DNA of 64,000 bases from Citrobacter enshiensis (GCF_029338175.1 NZ_CP119862.1:1054001-1118000), one strand, 5' to 3'. Positions 19,965-31,857 are shown, counted from the stretch's first letter. The notes: generated from the letters alone by a model not told the origin. Numbers and translations are program-made.

Positions 19965-20531
19965 ATGTACGAACGTTATGCGGGTTTGATTTTTGATATG
20001 GATGGTACCCTCCTGGATACTGAACCGACGCACCGTAAGGCGTGGAGTGAAGTATTAGGGCGCTACGGCCTGCGTTTTGATCTTCAGGCAATGGTAGCAC
20101 TCAACGGTTCCCCAACCTGGCGCATTGCTCAGTCAATCATTGAACTCAATCACGCCGATCTTGACCCCCATTCGCTGGCGCAAGAAAAAACCGATACGGT
20201 AAAAAGCATGCTGCTGGACAGCGTTGAACCGTTGCCTCTGGTCGAGGTGGTGAAGGCCTGGTATGGCCGTCGCCCGATGTCAGTGGGAACCGGTAGTGAA
20301 AGTGCCATCGCTGAAGCGTTGTTGACTCACCTGGACTTACGTCGCTATTTTGATGCGGTCGTCGCGGCTGATCATGTTCAGCATCACAAACCCGCCCCTG
20401 ATACGTTCTTGCTGTGCGCGGAACGTATGGGCGTGATTCCTGCGCAGTGTGTGGTGTTTGAAGATGCCGATTTTGGTCTGCAGGCGGCACGTGCGGCGGG
20501 AATGGATGCTGTGGACGTTCGATTATTGTGA
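19965..20531 (+). CDS. yqaB: HAD-superfamily fructose-1-phosphate/6-phosphogluconate phosphatase YqaB
   Basis: 188 aa HAD hydrolase. Motif I is FDMDGTLLDTEP (catalytic Asp pair), motif II GTGSESA, motif III K in HHKPAPDTF, motif IV FEDADFGLQAA. YqaB of E. coli dephosphorylates fructose 1-phosphate and related sugar phosphates. Its stop overlaps the GTG start of yqaA by four bases (GTGA). Confidence 0.93.
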   Translation: MYERYAGLIFDMDGTLLDTEPTHRKAWSEVLGRYGLRFDLQAMVALNGSPTWRIAQSIIELNHADLDPHSLAQEKTDTVKSMLLDSVEPLPLVEVVKAWYGRRPMSVGTGSESAIAEALLTHLDLRRYFDAVVAADHVQHHKPAPDTFLLCAERMGVIPAQCVVFEDADFGLQAARAAGMDAVDVRLL

Positions 20532-20956
20532 GTGATGGACTGTCGCTCCTGTCCCTGTTTGCCAGTAGTTTTCTCAGCGCCACGTTATTGCCCGGAAATT
20601 CAGAAGTTGTTTTAGCGGCGATGTTAGTTTCCGGGGTGAGTCATCCCTGGGTCTTAGTCTTAACCGCAACAATGGGTAATAGCCTTGGGGGGTTAACTAA
20701 CGTTATCCTTGGGCGTTTCTTCCCGTTACGTAAAACGTCGCGCTGGCAAGAAAAAGCCACGGGCTGGCTTAAGCGTTATGGTGCAGTCACCCTGCTATTA
20801 AGCTGGATGCCGGTCGTGGGGGATTTACTGTGCTTACTGGCGGGATGGATGCGCATCTCATGGGGGCCAGTGCTCTTTTTTTTATGTCTTGGTAAAACGT
20901 TGCGCTATGTTGTGGTCGCAGCGGCTACTCTTCAGGGCATGATGTGGTGGCACTAA
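20528..20956 (+). CDS. yqaA: DedA/SNARE-associated-like inner membrane protein YqaA
   Basis: 142 aa membrane protein with about four hydrophobic segments. Recognisable parts are SFLSATLLPGNSEVVLAAML, GNSLGGLTNVILGRFFP and RYGAVTLLLSWMPVVGDLLC, matching the YqaA branch of the DedA-like family, possibly a lipid transporter. It starts with GTG at 20528 inside the end of yqaB; the encoded MSDGLSLLSLFASSF agrees with the E. coli start. Confidence 0.9.
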   Translation: MSDGLSLLSLFASSFLSATLLPGNSEVVLAAMLVSGVSHPWVLVLTATMGNSLGGLTNVILGRFFPLRKTSRWQEKATGWLKRYGAVTLLLSWMPVVGDLLCLLAGWMRISWGPVLFFLCLGKTLRYVVVAAATLQGMMWWH

Positions 20957-21001
20957 TTGTAGATAGACACACATGGTCACCATTACAATTATGCTAAATA
21001 A

Positions 21002-22585
<1,584 letters not shown>

Positions 22586-22593
22586 CAGAAAAG

Positions 22594-22666
22594 AAAAAGG
22601 CCACTCGGGAGTGGCCAAAATTTCATCTCTGAAAACAGGGATGATGATAACAAATGCGCGTCTTTC
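22594..22666 (-). ncRNA. micA: MicA small RNA
   Basis: 73 bases on the minus strand between gshA and luxS. It begins GAAAGACGCGCATTTGTTAT, the known MicA 5' seed, and ends in a GGCCACTC-CCGAGTGGCC hairpin plus TTTTT. MicA, with Hfq, represses ompA and other outer-membrane mRNAs. Only a few bases in the loop regions differ from what I remember of E. coli MicA. Confidence 0.92.
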
Positions 22667-22672
22667 ATATAC

Positions 22673-22699
22673 TCAGACTCGCCCCGGAACAAAGAGTTC
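22673..22699 (-). promoter_or_regulatory. Sigma-E promoter of micA
   Basis: On the minus strand GAACTC, a 16-base spacer and TCTGA end seven bases before the MicA 5' end. This is a good match to RpoE consensus (GAACTT/TCTGA), so micA should respond to envelope stress as in E. coli. Confidence 0.75.
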
Positions 22700-22734
22700 A
22701 GTTTATTTTTAAAATAATTATCGGAGGTGGCGAA

Positions 22735-23250
22735 ATGCCGTTGTTAGATAGCTTCACTGTCGATCATACCCGGATGGAAGCACCTGCAGTCCGGGTCGCG
22801 AAAACGATGAACACCCCGCATGGCGACGCCATTACCGTGTTTGATCTGCGTTTTTGCATCCCAAACAAAGAAGTGATGCCGGAAAAGGGTATTCACACGC
22901 TGGAGCACCTGTTTGCAGGCTTTATGCGTAATCACCTTAACGGTAACGGTGTTGAGATCATCGACATCTCCCCGATGGGCTGTCGTACAGGTTTCTATAT
23001 GAGCCTGATTGGTACGCCGGACGAGCAGCGCGTGGCGGATGCCTGGAAAGCAGCGATGGCGGACGTGCTGAAAGTGCAGGATCAAAATCAGATCCCGGAA
23101 CTGAACGTGTACCAGTGCGGTACATATCAGATGCACTCACTGAGCGAAGCGCAGGAGATTGCGCGTCATATTCTGGAGCGCGATGTTCGCGTGAACAGCA
23201 ATGAAGAGCTGGCGCTGCCAAAAGATAAGCTGCAGGAACTGCATATCTAG
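22735..23250 (+). CDS. luxS: S-ribosylhomocysteine lyase LuxS
   Basis: 171 aa metalloenzyme that splits S-ribosylhomocysteine to homocysteine and DPD, the precursor of autoinducer 2. The metal-binding [10 protein letters not shown] and CGTYQMHS (His54, His58, Cys128 type ligands) and catalytic Cys in [10 protein letters not shown] are present. The start at 22735 follows ATCGGAGGTGGCGAA and matches the family; the frame upstream overlaps the micA promoter. Confidence 0.97.
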   Translation: MPLLDSFTVDHTRMEAPAVRVAKTMNTPHGDAITVFDLRFCIPNKEVMPEKGIHTLEHLFAGFMRNHLNGNGVEIIDISPMGCRTGFYMSLIGTPDEQRVADAWKAAMADVLKVQDQNQIPELNVYQCGTYQMHSLSEAQEIARHILERDVRVNSNEELALPKDKLQELHI

Positions 23251-23256
23251 TTGCTG

Positions 23257-23343
23257 TGCCGGATGGCGATGCTGACGCATCTTATCCGGCCTACAATGAG
23301 AAATGTCCTCGTAGGTCGGGTAAGCGAAGCCGCCACCCGACAC
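23257..23343. repeat. REP/BIME element after luxS
   Basis: Two inverted REP units (TGCCGGATGGCGATGCTGACG... and ...GAAGCCGCCACCCGACAC) with a TCCGGCCTAC/GTAGGTCGGG central pair. Lies between luxS and its terminator. Confidence 0.85.
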
Positions 23344-23377
23344 AAAAAAAGCCAGTTCAAAAGAACTGGCTTTTTTA
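23344..23377. terminator. Bidirectional terminator luxS/emrB
   Basis: A-run, GCCAGTTC-AAAA-GAACTGGC hairpin and T-run: a symmetrical rho-independent terminator serving luxS on plus and the convergent emrAB operon on minus. Confidence 0.9.
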
Positions 23378-24916
23378 CTAGTGCGCACCGCCGCCGCCAC
23401 CGCCCGCACCAAAGGGCGGTTTGGCGAACCAGACCAGTCCGAGCAACACCAGAAATATCCCCGCCGACATCCAGAAAATTTCATTGGCAGAGATAATCAG
23501 CCCCTGGCTGGTTATCTGCTGGGCGAGCCAGCCAGAAGCCTGCTGTTCGGTCATGCCCAGCCCCTGGAGCTGATCGTACATGGCTTTTGCATTGGGGTTA
23601 TACGGATTCACCGCCTCGGTTAACTGTGCATGGTGCATGGACTCGCGGCTGGTCCACATGGTGGTCGTAATTGAAGTACCAATGGAGCCCGCCAGTGTTC
23701 GCGTAAAGTTCGACAAACTCGACGCTGCCGCCAGACGTTCAGGCGGCAAACCGGAGAGGGTGATCGTCGTCAGCGGCATAAAGAAGCAGGCCACGGCGAA
23801 ACCCTGAATAAACTGCGGCCAGGCCGATGCGCCGAAATCCATGCCCGGCTCGAACGTGTATGCACGCCAGTAGAAGCAGACGGCGTACATAATAAAGCTG
23901 AACGTGACCAGCCTGCGCATATCAAGCTTGTGCGCGAAGCGTCCGATAATGGGCGACAAGATCACCGGAATAATCCCCACCGGCGCAGATGCCAGACCGG
24001 CCCACGTCGCGGTATAGCCATACACTTCCTGCAATAGCTGCGGCAGCAGGACGATAGCGCCGAAGTAGAGCATATAGGCCAGACTGATACACAGACACCC
24101 TATCGTGAAGTTTCGCGACTTAAACAGCGAGAGATCGACAATGGGGTTATCGTCCGTCAGTTCCCAGACAATCAGGAAGCTGATGGCGACCACGGCGACC
24201 ACGGTCAGAATGATAATCTCCTGCGAGGCGAACCAGTCCAGCTCTTTGCCGCGGTCGAGCATAATCTGTAAGCTGCCGATCCCGACCACCAACAGCGCGA
24301 GGCCGATGGCATCAATCCGCCGCTGCTCGGTGCGGGTTTCCCGTCCGCGCAGGGTTTGCAGCGTCATCAATACGACCACCGCGCCGATAGGCACGTTGAT
24401 GAAGAAGATCCAGCCCCAGTGGTAGTTATCGCTGATATAGCCGCCGAGAATCGGGCCGCAAATCGGCGCGACAATCACCGTCATCGACCATAACGCCAGA
24501 GCGATGGAGCGCTTGGCGGGCGGATAGTTATTCAGCAACAGGCTCTGAGAAAGCGGAATTAATGGCCCGGCAACAATCCCCTGTATCACACGAAAGAAGA
24601 TCAGCATGTTGAGGCTGTTGGAGACGCCGCAGGCCCATGACGCAATGACAAAGGCGACGGTGGACCACATGAACAGCTTCACTTCGCCGACGCGTTTCGC
24701 CAGCCATCCGGTGATCGGAATCGAAATGGCGTTTGCCACCCCGAATGAGGTGATCACCCATGTTCCCTGGCTCAATGAAGATCCAAGGTTCCCGGCGATA
24801 GTCGGGATCGCCACGTTAGCAATGGTGGAGTCCAGTACCTGCATGAATGTTGCCAGCGACAACGCGATCGTCATAATGACGAGCTGTGCGCCTTCCAGCG
24901 GTTTTTGCTGTTGCAT
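23378..24916 (-). CDS. emrB: Multidrug efflux MFS transporter EmrB
   Basis: 512 aa, 14-TM DHA2-family proton antiporter. With EmrA and TolC it exports hydrophobic uncouplers, nalidixic acid and thiolactomycin. MFS motifs are visible (FMQVLDSTIANVAIPTIAGN, GWLAKRVGE, RVIQGIVAGPLIPL). The C-terminus is the glycine run and AH typical of EmrB. The start at 24916 (MQQQKPLEGAQLV) is taken from the family. It lies 16 bases after emrA. Confidence 0.96.
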   Translation of the reverse strand: MQQQKPLEGAQLVIMTIALSLATFMQVLDSTIANVAIPTIAGNLGSSLSQGTWVITSFGVANAISIPITGWLAKRVGEVKLFMWSTVAFVIASWACGVSNSLNMLIFFRVIQGIVAGPLIPLSQSLLLNNYPPAKRSIALALWSMTVIVAPICGPILGGYISDNYHWGWIFFINVPIGAVVVLMTLQTLRGRETRTEQRRIDAIGLALLVVGIGSLQIMLDRGKELDWFASQEIIILTVVAVVAISFLIVWELTDDNPIVDLSLFKSRNFTIGCLCISLAYMLYFGAIVLLPQLLQEVYGYTATWAGLASAPVGIIPVILSPIIGRFAHKLDMRRLVTFSFIMYAVCFYWRAYTFEPGMDFGASAWPQFIQGFAVACFFMPLTTITLSGLPPERLAAASSLSNFTRTLAGSIGTSITTTMWTSRESMHHAQLTEAVNPYNPNAKAMYDQLQGLGMTEQQASGWLAQQITSQGLIISANEIFWMSAGIFLVLLGLVWFAKPPFGAGGGGGGAH

Positions 24917-24932
24917 CACACGCACCTCAGGA

Positions 24933-26105
24933 TTAACCCGCGTTGGCCTGGACGATTTCTTCGATCAGCTTATTGACCGGAGCGAGGCTGATTTCTCGGG
25001 CATTGCTTTCAGAAACTGGCGTTGTGCGTACCTGACTTGCCAACACCTGCCCATCGCGATTTGAGGTATCTACCGTCACTAATGTCGATAAACCGATGCG
25101 CAGAGGATGCTGCGCCAGTTGCTGCGCATCCAGTTCAATACGTACTGGCAGACGTTGCACGACTTTGATCCAGTTACCGGTCGCATTTTGCGCAGGGAGC
25201 AGCGAGAAGGCGCTACCTGTTCCCATATCGAGACCGACGACTTTCCCGGTATATTTCACGTCATCGCCGTAAATATCGCTGATGATGGTGGCCGGTTGGC
25301 CAATGCGCATATGCGCCAACTGCGTTTCTTTAAAGTTGGCATCGACCCACAGATTGTTCGCCGGAACGACCGCCATCAGCGGTGTGGTCGGGCTAATCTG
25401 GGCGCCAGGTTGAACGGAACGGCGAGAAACGTATCCCGTCATCGGGCTGACGATTTTCGTACGTTCCAGCGCCAGCCAGGCATTACGGACTTCAGTCGCC
25501 GCTTGTTGCACGGCTGGCTGATCTTCCAGCCGACTACCGAGGATCATGGCCTGATTGGCGTTATATTGTTGAATTGCGACGTCCAGTTGCGCCTGAGCGC
25601 TGGCGACGGCATCACGCGCGTGTTGCAGCTCTTCACGGCCAATCAGGTTGGCATTACCCAGCGGAACACGACGATTAAAGTCGCTTTGCGCCTGGGCCAG
25701 CGCGGTTTTCTGCACCTCAATGCTCGCCTGCAACTGCTTGCTGTTGATCATCAACTGGTGTGTTTGACGCACGCTGGAGGCTAATGCTGTTTTGGCTTTT
25801 TCAAACGCCTGTTTGGCATCGGTCTGATCGAGTGTGACCAGCACATCGCCTTTTTTCACAAAGTCAGTATTATCAGCCCAGACTTTGGTCACACTGCCGG
25901 ATACCTGCGCCATGATTTGCACCTGGTTCCCTGCCACGTACGCATCATCGGTCTCTTCGACATGACGCAGTACTAAAAACCAATAAATCCCATATGCCAC
26001 GGCAATAATAATAAAGAGCAAGGTAAGAAGGATAAGCATACTTTTACGCTTGCCATTCTTCTTAACCGGTTGCTGCGGGGTTTGAGTCTCCGCATTTGCG
26101 CTCAT
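24933..26105 (-). CDS. emrA: Multidrug efflux periplasmic adaptor EmrA
   Basis: 390 aa membrane-fusion protein. One N-terminal TM helix (~25-47) is followed by a biotinyl-lipoyl-like hairpin domain (VSGSVTKVWADNTDFVKKGD), a long coiled coil (~95-200) and a second lipoyl half (ERTKIVSPMTGYVSRRSVQPGAQ). It bridges EmrB and TolC. The start at 26105 (MSANAETQTPQQPVKK) matches E. coli. Second gene of mprA-emrA-emrB. Confidence 0.96.
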   Translation of the reverse strand: MSANAETQTPQQPVKKNGKRKSMLILLTLLFIIIAVAYGIYWFLVLRHVEETDDAYVAGNQVQIMAQVSGSVTKVWADNTDFVKKGDVLVTLDQTDAKQAFEKAKTALASSVRQTHQLMINSKQLQASIEVQKTALAQAQSDFNRRVPLGNANLIGREELQHARDAVASAQAQLDVAIQQYNANQAMILGSRLEDQPAVQQAATEVRNAWLALERTKIVSPMTGYVSRRSVQPGAQISPTTPLMAVVPANNLWVDANFKETQLAHMRIGQPATIISDIYGDDVKYTGKVVGLDMGTGSAFSLLPAQNATGNWIKVVQRLPVRIELDAQQLAQHPLRIGLSTLVTVDTSNRDGQVLASQVRTTPVSESNAREISLAPVNKLIEEIVQANAG

Positions 26106-26234
26106 GTTGTTCTCCACGATCTTATTTTTTCACATCGGCTGAGCCGACCTGTTTGTCAGAAAGGCCAGCAGTATGACGTGCTGGCCTGTCAGTTTTTTCT
26201 TTTATAAATCTGGATGTTTGAGCGGGCCGACGCG

Positions 26235-26765
26235 CTAGCGCAGCGCCTCAAGAACGGCGCCATCTTTATCCATCTGATCAAGACGGGTCAGGAGTTTACG
26301 CGTGATGTGCTCAAGCTGATCTTTTTCGGCGGTGCTGAGTGATGACCAGAGCTGATGCAGGCAGTTATGCTGAGGTGGGAGAACCTCGCGCAAAAAATCA
26401 TGCCCCTTTTCAGTCAATTGCAGGTGCAGACAACGACGGTCGTTATCGCTTTCGCGACGTTCGATCCAGCCGCGCTTTTCTAACTCATCCGCGATTCGTG
26501 TTGCGTTAGTACGGGACGAACCGAGCGCACAACTCAGTTCCGATGGCTGAATACTGTGGTTTTCCTGAGACTCCAGCGTAATCAACGCCATAAACAACGT
26601 CTCGTTAATCCCTTGAGCTTTCAGCATTTTATTGCGGTTTTCCAGCAACTTGCCCTGCATATGCATGCAAAGACGGGTCAGAAGAATTTCCTGATATGGG
26701 AAATCTTCGTAGCGGCTGGCGCGAAATTTTAGCATTTGTTCAATGGGCGTAAACGAACTATCCAT
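26235..26765 (-). CDS. mprA: MarR-family repressor MprA (EmrR)
   Basis: 176 aa winged-helix repressor of emrAB that is released by drugs and uncouplers. The DNA-binding part is [40 protein letters not shown]. First gene of the emr operon. Upstream lies the ygaZH deletion scar, so its promoter region differs from that of K-12 beyond ~90 bases. Confidence 0.96.
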   Translation of the reverse strand: MDSSFTPIEQMLKFRASRYEDFPYQEILLTRLCMHMQGKLLENRNKMLKAQGINETLFMALITLESQENHSIQPSELSCALGSSRTNATRIADELEKRGWIERRESDNDRRCLHLQLTEKGHDFLREVLPPQHNCLHQLWSSLSTAEKDQLEHITRKLLTRLDQMDKDGAVLEALR

Positions 26766-26855
26766 TTGGGCATGACCTCATTAATTTCAGCCGATATAGT
26801 AACGACAGTGACAAATAAAGTAAATGTATTATTAAATTAGAACAATTCTTGCTGA

Positions 26856-27102
26856 TTATAAAATCGCCAGTATTTTCCAGGCTAATCCGTAGTCTGGAAA
26901 ACGCAACGATGCGGGGAGCGAGCAAACAACGAATAAGCAGTACGGGAGGCATGAAACCTGACGTGACCCCAGCGGGGGGAAACCCCCGACGGGTAAACGC
27001 AAAAGCGAACGGGTTACCGCTGATGACTATCGGTAAGCTGTCTTCACATCCCTCAGCGAACGTCGCCGGACTGGGATCAGACAGGGGGGCAGGGCTTTCC
27101 AT
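26856..27102 (-). pseudogene. ygaZ-ygaH remnant (deletion scar)
   Basis: On the minus strand the ATG at 27102 opens with MESPAPLSDPSPATFAEGCE and continues DSLPIVISGNPFAFAF, matching the YgaZ N-terminus I recall (MESPTPQPAPGSATFMEGCK, then DSLPIVISYIPVAFAF). About 36 codons on, the similarity stops. Near the far end another frame reads DYGLAWKILAIL and a stop at 26856, matching the YgaH C-terminus AYGLAWKVMAII. So the branched-chain amino acid (valine) exporter ygaZH has been deleted internally, leaving its two ends joined through ~100 unrelated bases. Confidence 0.7.
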
Positions 27103-27225
27103 AGGATTATATGATTCGTCACCGATGTTAAATAATCAGGATAAATAATTCCTATAACCTTAACAGACTGGGGGGCACCTTAACACCCTAAGGAGCCCAA
27201 ACAGGCATAAACGCTTAGCGTCTGC

Positions 27226-28410
27226 TTAATTTACGGCTTCTTGTCGATGAAAACCTCGCCACCAGACCAGCAGGTTAAGTACGGCAACAGTCATGCCCGC
27301 CAGACAAACGCCAGCCCACCCCGCATGCTGCCAGGCGGATGCCGAAATCAGCGAACCGGCAGCGCCGCCGATAAAATAGCAGGTCATGTAACCCGCGGTC
27401 AGACGGTTACGCGCATCCGGGTGAATGCGATAGATAACCGTTTGATTGGTGATGTGTACGCCCTGAACCGTCAGATCCAGCACCAGAATACCGACAACCA
27501 GCGCCAGCACTGAGGTGTGTCCATACCAGATAGCCAGCCAGGAGAGCAGCAACAACAGCAGGCCGAGGGTGGTCGTGAGATGGGATTTTCCTTTATCGAC
27601 AAAACTGCCTGCAGGCCGTGCACCCAACGCACCTGCGGCGCCTGCCAGACCAAACAGGCCAATCATCCCTTCGGAATAGTTAAACGGCGGCGCGGCAAGC
27701 AAAAAGGCCATTGAGGTCCAGAGGATGCTGAAGTTGGCAAAGGTCAGGCATCCTAACAGCGCGCGGGTGCGCAGCAGTTTGTCGTGGAGAAACAGACTGA
27801 ATACGGAACCCAGCAGCTGCGGATAGTTGAGATGGGTTTCCGGTTTCATCTTCGGCAGTCCACGCCACAGCGCGAGAGCCATCAGCGCCATCAGGACAGA
27901 AGCAACCCAGAACACGGTTCGCCAGCCGCCGAGATTTGCGAGCAATCCGGCGACGGTTCGCGCCAGTAAAATCCCCAGCAGCAAACCGCTCATGATAGTG
28001 CCGACCACCTTGCCGCGCTTATCCGGCGTGGCGAGGGAGGCGGCCAGAGGGACCAAAATTTGGGCGACGACCGAGAACAATCCGGTGAGCGCCGTCCCCA
28101 GGATCATCATGGCAAGCGACTGACTGCTGGCGGTGATCAGCATGCCGCCAGCCGCCAGCAGTGTCATCGAGACAATCAGCGTCCGGCGTTCAAACATGTC
28201 GCCCAGCGGAACCAGAAACAATAACCCGGCAGCATAGCCCAACTGCGCGGCAGTGACGATAAATCCGGCGGAGCTGGCCGAAAGCGAGAATGTGCGAGCG
28301 ATAGTGTCGAGCAGCGGCTGCGCGTAATAGTTGCTGGCGACTGCCAGACCGGTGGCGACAGACATCAGGACAATCAGTGCAGGACTCAGTGGATGTGTGG
28401 GGTTATTCAT
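27226..28410 (-). CDS. ygaY: MFS transporter of the YgaY type
   Basis: 394 aa, 12 hydrophobic segments, major facilitator with a motif A-like GDMFERRTLI and MSVATGLAVASNYYAQPLLDT at the N-terminus. It occupies the place of ygaY between proX and ygaZ; the K-12 copy is, as I recall, a pseudogene, while this one is uninterrupted. The start at 28410 (MNNPTHPLSPALIVL) is preferred to 28443, which has no ribosome site. Substrate unknown; drug or sugar export is typical of the family. Confidence 0.75.
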   Translation of the reverse strand: MNNPTHPLSPALIVLMSVATGLAVASNYYAQPLLDTIARTFSLSASSAGFIVTAAQLGYAAGLLFLVPLGDMFERRTLIVSMTLLAAGGMLITASSQSLAMMILGTALTGLFSVVAQILVPLAASLATPDKRGKVVGTIMSGLLLGILLARTVAGLLANLGGWRTVFWVASVLMALMALALWRGLPKMKPETHLNYPQLLGSVFSLFLHDKLLRTRALLGCLTFANFSILWTSMAFLLAAPPFNYSEGMIGLFGLAGAAGALGARPAGSFVDKGKSHLTTTLGLLLLLLSWLAIWYGHTSVLALVVGILVLDLTVQGVHITNQTVIYRIHPDARNRLTAGYMTCYFIGGAAGSLISASAWQHAGWAGVCLAGMTVAVLNLLVWWRGFHRQEAVN

Positions 28411-28504
28411 TGTTATCAGTAGATTTTGATTGAGTGATAACAATCATAACGAATGAAAATGAATTCAGGTGCTGGATTGTGCGGTTTAGGGAAGAGGTGA
28501 ATTG

Positions 28505-28532
28505 TGCCGGATGACGATTAGCCACCCGGCAC
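28505..28532. repeat. Single REP unit between proX and ygaY
   Basis: TGCCGGATGACGATTAGCCACCCGGCAC-type hairpin, one imperfect REP, 10 bases after the proX stop on the minus strand; may protect or end the proU transcript. Confidence 0.65.
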
Positions 28533-28542
28533 AACGTTTACA

Positions 28543-29538
28543 TTACTTCTGCGTGGCCAATGCTTCTTTCACCCAGCCGTCAAATTGCTGCTGGTGGGCT
28601 TTGATCCAGCCATCAACATGACCCTGAACATCGGCTTCAGAGGCTTTGCCTTCATGCATCATGGCGTTCTGGGCGTTAATATCCGCCAGCGGCAGTTTCA
28701 TGAGGGCAAACAGTTTCGCCGCCGCCGGGTTTTTCTCCGCCCAGGCTTTATTGGCAACGATATGCATCGTGTTCACCGGGAAGCCGTAGTTAGCGCCGTT
28801 GGGCAATTTGGTGTCGATATCTTTTTGCTCGCCAGGCAGGGAAGAGAAGGGCACCTGCAACCAGACCACATCTTTACCCGGCTTCATCACGTCGCTCACC
28901 CAGTACGGCGTCCAGGTGTAATAGAGAACCGGTTTGCCTTCTTTAAAACGGGTAATGGTGTCGGCCATCATCGCGGCATAGTTACCGTGGCTGACATCGA
29001 CGGTTTTTTCCAAATCAAAGGCTTTGTTCTGGTGATTGATCACGGCTTCACAACCCCAGCCCGGTGAGCAGCCCATCATATCCGCTTTGCCGTCGCCATT
29101 GGTATCAAAGACTTTGGCGATTTTCGGGTCTTTCAATTGCGCGATATTGGTGATGTTGTACTGTTCGGCGGTTTTTTTGTCGATCAGATAACCCTGGGCA
29201 GCCCCCGTGACAAATACCCCCTCGCGATAGAACTTCTTGTCTCCACCTGCAGCAGCGTACATATCATCATGCAGCGGCTGCCAGTTCACGGCGGTAAACG
29301 TGGCATCGCCAGAGGCAATGGAGGTATAGCCCACGTTGTAGTCGACTTCACTCGGTTTGTTGACGGTGTAACCGAGTTTTTCCAGCGCGCGGCTGACCAG
29401 CAGGGTCTGGAAGGTTTCTTCGGAAATAGTGCTTTGAATTGGCTGTACGGTGACGCCTTTGCCCGGCAGGTCAGCAGCGAAAGCGCTGGTAGAGACAAGG
29501 GTGGCAAACGCTGTGGCAATGATTATTTTCTGTCGCAT
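28543..29538 (-). CDS. proX: Glycine betaine/proline-betaine binding protein ProX
   Basis: 331 aa periplasmic substrate-binding protein of the osmoregulated ProU ABC importer. Signal peptide [23 protein letters not shown] with cleavage after AFA. Aromatic betaine-box residues are present in [10 protein letters not shown] and YTWTPYWV, as is CSPGWGCE with its cysteine pair. Last gene of proVWX. Confidence 0.96.
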   Translation of the reverse strand: MRQKIIIATAFATLVSTSAFAADLPGKGVTVQPIQSTISEETFQTLLVSRALEKLGYTVNKPSEVDYNVGYTSIASGDATFTAVNWQPLHDDMYAAAGGDKKFYREGVFVTGAAQGYLIDKKTAEQYNITNIAQLKDPKIAKVFDTNGDGKADMMGCSPGWGCEAVINHQNKAFDLEKTVDVSHGNYAAMMADTITRFKEGKPVLYYTWTPYWVSDVMKPGKDVVWLQVPFSSLPGEQKDIDTKLPNGANYGFPVNTMHIVANKAWAEKNPAAAKLFALMKLPLADINAQNAMMHEGKASEADVQGHVDGWIKAHQQQFDGWVKEALATQK

Positions 29539-29606
29539 CGTTGTTCCTTAATTATTGGAGGGACGCTGAGGCCCGGCAGGCATAACGCTACCGGGCAACA
29601 GGTGAA

Positions 29607-30662
29607 TTACTTGATGAAAGGGCGGGTAAAAAGCCCAACAGGACCGGTGGTGTACCAGCGGCGGTTACCACGGCTGCGCGAGTCGCGCCCCACGGCCTGC
29701 GTCAGACGGTCCAGAATGATGGCGAGGATCACAATGCCAACCCCGCCGACGGTGGCCAGTCCCATATCGAGGCGGCCGATACCGCGCAGAACCATTTGGC
29801 CCAGTCCGCCCACGGCAATCATGGAGGCGATAACGACCATGGAGAGGGCGAGCATCAGCGTCTGGTTGACCCCTGCCATAATGGTGGGCATTGCCAGCGG
29901 CAGCTGAACTTTGAACAACATCTGGCGCGGACTGGCGCCAAATGAGCGCGAAGCCTCAATCAGATCTGCCGGGACCTGGTTGATCCCCAGAATGGTCAGA
30001 CGCACAATTGGCGGCAGGGCGAAGATGATGGTCACTACCACGCCTGGCACGTTGCCGATACCAAACAGCATCACAATCGGCACCAGATAGACGAACGCCG
30101 GGGTGGTCTGCATCGCATCCAGCAGCGGACGGATAATTTTCGCCGCTCGCGGACTGCGCGCCAGCCAAATTCCCAGCGGTAACCCGATAATGACGCAGAA
30201 CAGCAGCGCGGTGAGCACCAGCGCGAGCGTAATCATCGCCTGCGACCAGGCTCCGATCGCGCCAATGGCGATCAGCGAAATCAGCGTCGCGACGCCCATC
30301 CCGACCCCGGAAATCTGCCAGGCTACCAAGGCGAAAAGGATAATCGCCACCGGCGCAGGCATCCCCAACAGCAGTTGCTGGAAACCGTTGAGAATGTAAT
30401 CCACCGGGACACGGATGCCCTGGAAGAGCGGACGGAAATGGGAAACGACCCAATCGATCCCTTCAGTGACCCAGCTATCCAGTGGGATCAACGTTTTATG
30501 GAAGGGATCCATAATATTAAAATGTTCCGGCGCTGGCGCAGGCGCGCTGTTCAGCCAGTCTGCGCCGCCGTCGGCAGCAGGTGTGCTGCCCCAGGCATCA
30601 GCCGATTGTGCGGCGTTCTCTGCCGCCGGTGCGGTATCCCACGGATTGGTTTGATCAGCCAT
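29607..30662 (-). CDS. proW: Glycine betaine ABC transporter permease ProW
   Basis: 351 aa permease. A long proline/alanine-rich N-terminal region (~1-95) precedes about seven TM segments; the EAA loop is in [23 protein letters not shown]. The start overlaps the proV stop by eight bases. The N-terminal tail has a small internal duplication ([18 protein letters not shown]), as in the family. Confidence 0.96.
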   Translation of the reverse strand: MADQTNPWDTAPAAENAAQSADAWGSTPAADGGADWLNSAPAPAPEHFNIMDPFHKTLIPLDSWVTEGIDWVVSHFRPLFQGIRVPVDYILNGFQQLLLGMPAPVAIILFALVAWQISGVGMGVATLISLIAIGAIGAWSQAMITLALVLTALLFCVIIGLPLGIWLARSPRAAKIIRPLLDAMQTTPAFVYLVPIVMLFGIGNVPGVVVTIIFALPPIVRLTILGINQVPADLIEASRSFGASPRQMLFKVQLPLAMPTIMAGVNQTLMLALSMVVIASMIAVGGLGQMVLRGIGRLDMGLATVGGVGIVILAIILDRLTQAVGRDSRSRGNRRWYTTGPVGLFTRPFIK

Positions 30663-31857
30663 TGTTTGCCCCCTCGCGATCTAAAGCCTGTAGCAGCATG
30701 CGTTTCGAAATGATGCCGACATACTGTTGTTCCTCATCGACGACCGGTACTGCACAGGGCGCCTGACCAACATGAGAAAGCAATTCGCTGAGTGGGGTTT
30801 GCGCATCCACGGCTAACGGCTGTTCGATTAACGCCGCTTCAATGTTTTGCGCCTGACTTAATGCCGATTTTAAGGAGTCAATAGACACCACGCCGACATA
30901 CTTATTTCCGCGTTCAATGACGTAGCCAAATTCACGATCTTCATCCTGTAATAATTTCAGCGCAGAACGTGGACCGAACCCTGGGGTTTTACGAATTAAT
31001 CCCTCGGGGCTGCGGCGGGCAATATCTTTCGCGCTGAACACCTGGCTAATATCAACGCCGCGGAAGAAGGTGCGGACATAATCATTCGCCGGATTATTCA
31101 GAATCTCATCCGGGGTCCCGACCTGTACGACTTCGCCATTTTGCATAATGGCAATACGATCGCCAATACGCATCGCTTCATCCAGATCGTGGGAAATAAA
31201 GACCACGGTACGCTGATGCTTCGCTTGCAGTTTTACCAGTTCATCCTGCATTTCAGTACGAATTAACGGATCGAGGGCCGAGAAGGCTTCATCCATTAAT
31301 AAGATGTCAGGATTTATGGCTAATGCGCGGGCGAGACCGACACGCTGACGCATGCCCCCGGAAAGTTCATCCGGGTAGCCGTGAGCATAATTCTCCAGCC
31401 CAACCTGGCGTAACGCATCGAGCGCTTTTTCCCGACGTTCATTCGCAGCAATACCGGCTAATTCCATGCCGAATGCTGTATTGTCCAGCACCGTCATGTG
31501 CGGCATTAATGCAAATGACTGGAACACCATCGCAATCTTTTTTCTGCGCACCTCGCGAAGTTCTGCGTCGGATATTTTTGCAATATCGACACCGTCAATC
31601 AGAACTTGCCCGCGGGTGGGTTCAATCAGGCGATTGAGAAGGCGTACCATTGTGGATTTACCCGAACCGGATAATCCCATGATGACAAATATCTCGCCTT
31701 CTTCAATGGCCAGACTGGCGTCTTTAACGCCAAGCGATAGCCCCGTTTTATCCAGAATTTGCTCTTTCGAAAGTCCTTTTTCAATATATTTGAAAGCTCG
31801 CTGCGGATGCTCACCAAATATCTTATAGAGATTTTTAACTTCTAATTTAATTGCCAT
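30655..31857 (-). CDS. proV: Glycine betaine ABC transporter ATP-binding protein ProV
   Basis: 400 aa ATPase. Walker [10 protein letters not shown], signature [15 protein letters not shown], Walker [14 protein letters not shown], then two CBS domains (~275-395) that sense ionic strength in related systems. First gene of proU, normally induced by osmotic upshift and silenced by H-NS/StpA binding upstream and within proV. Confidence 0.97.
   Translation of the reverse strand: MAIKLEVKNLYKIFGEHPQRAFKYIEKGLSKEQILDKTGLSLGVKDASLAIEEGEIFVIMGLSGSGKSTMVRLLNRLIEPTRGQVLIDGVDIAKISDAELREVRRKKIAMVFQSFALMPHMTVLDNTAFGMELAGIAANERREKALDALRQVGLENYAHGYPDELSGGMRQRVGLARALAINPDILLMDEAFSALDPLIRTEMQDELVKLQAKHQRTVVFISHDLDEAMRIGDRIAIMQNGEVVQVGTPDEILNNPANDYVRTFFRGVDISQVFSAKDIARRSPEGLIRKTPGFGPRSALKLLQDEDREFGYVIERGNKYVGVVSIDSLKSALSQAQNIEAALIEQPLAVDAQTPLSELLSHVGQAPCAVPVVDEEQQYVGIISKRMLLQALDREGANNG

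Noticed and set aside
26849..27148. 99-aa plus-strand frame upstream of mprA
   Set aside because: Antisense to the ygaZH remnant; the minus strand explains the sequence better.
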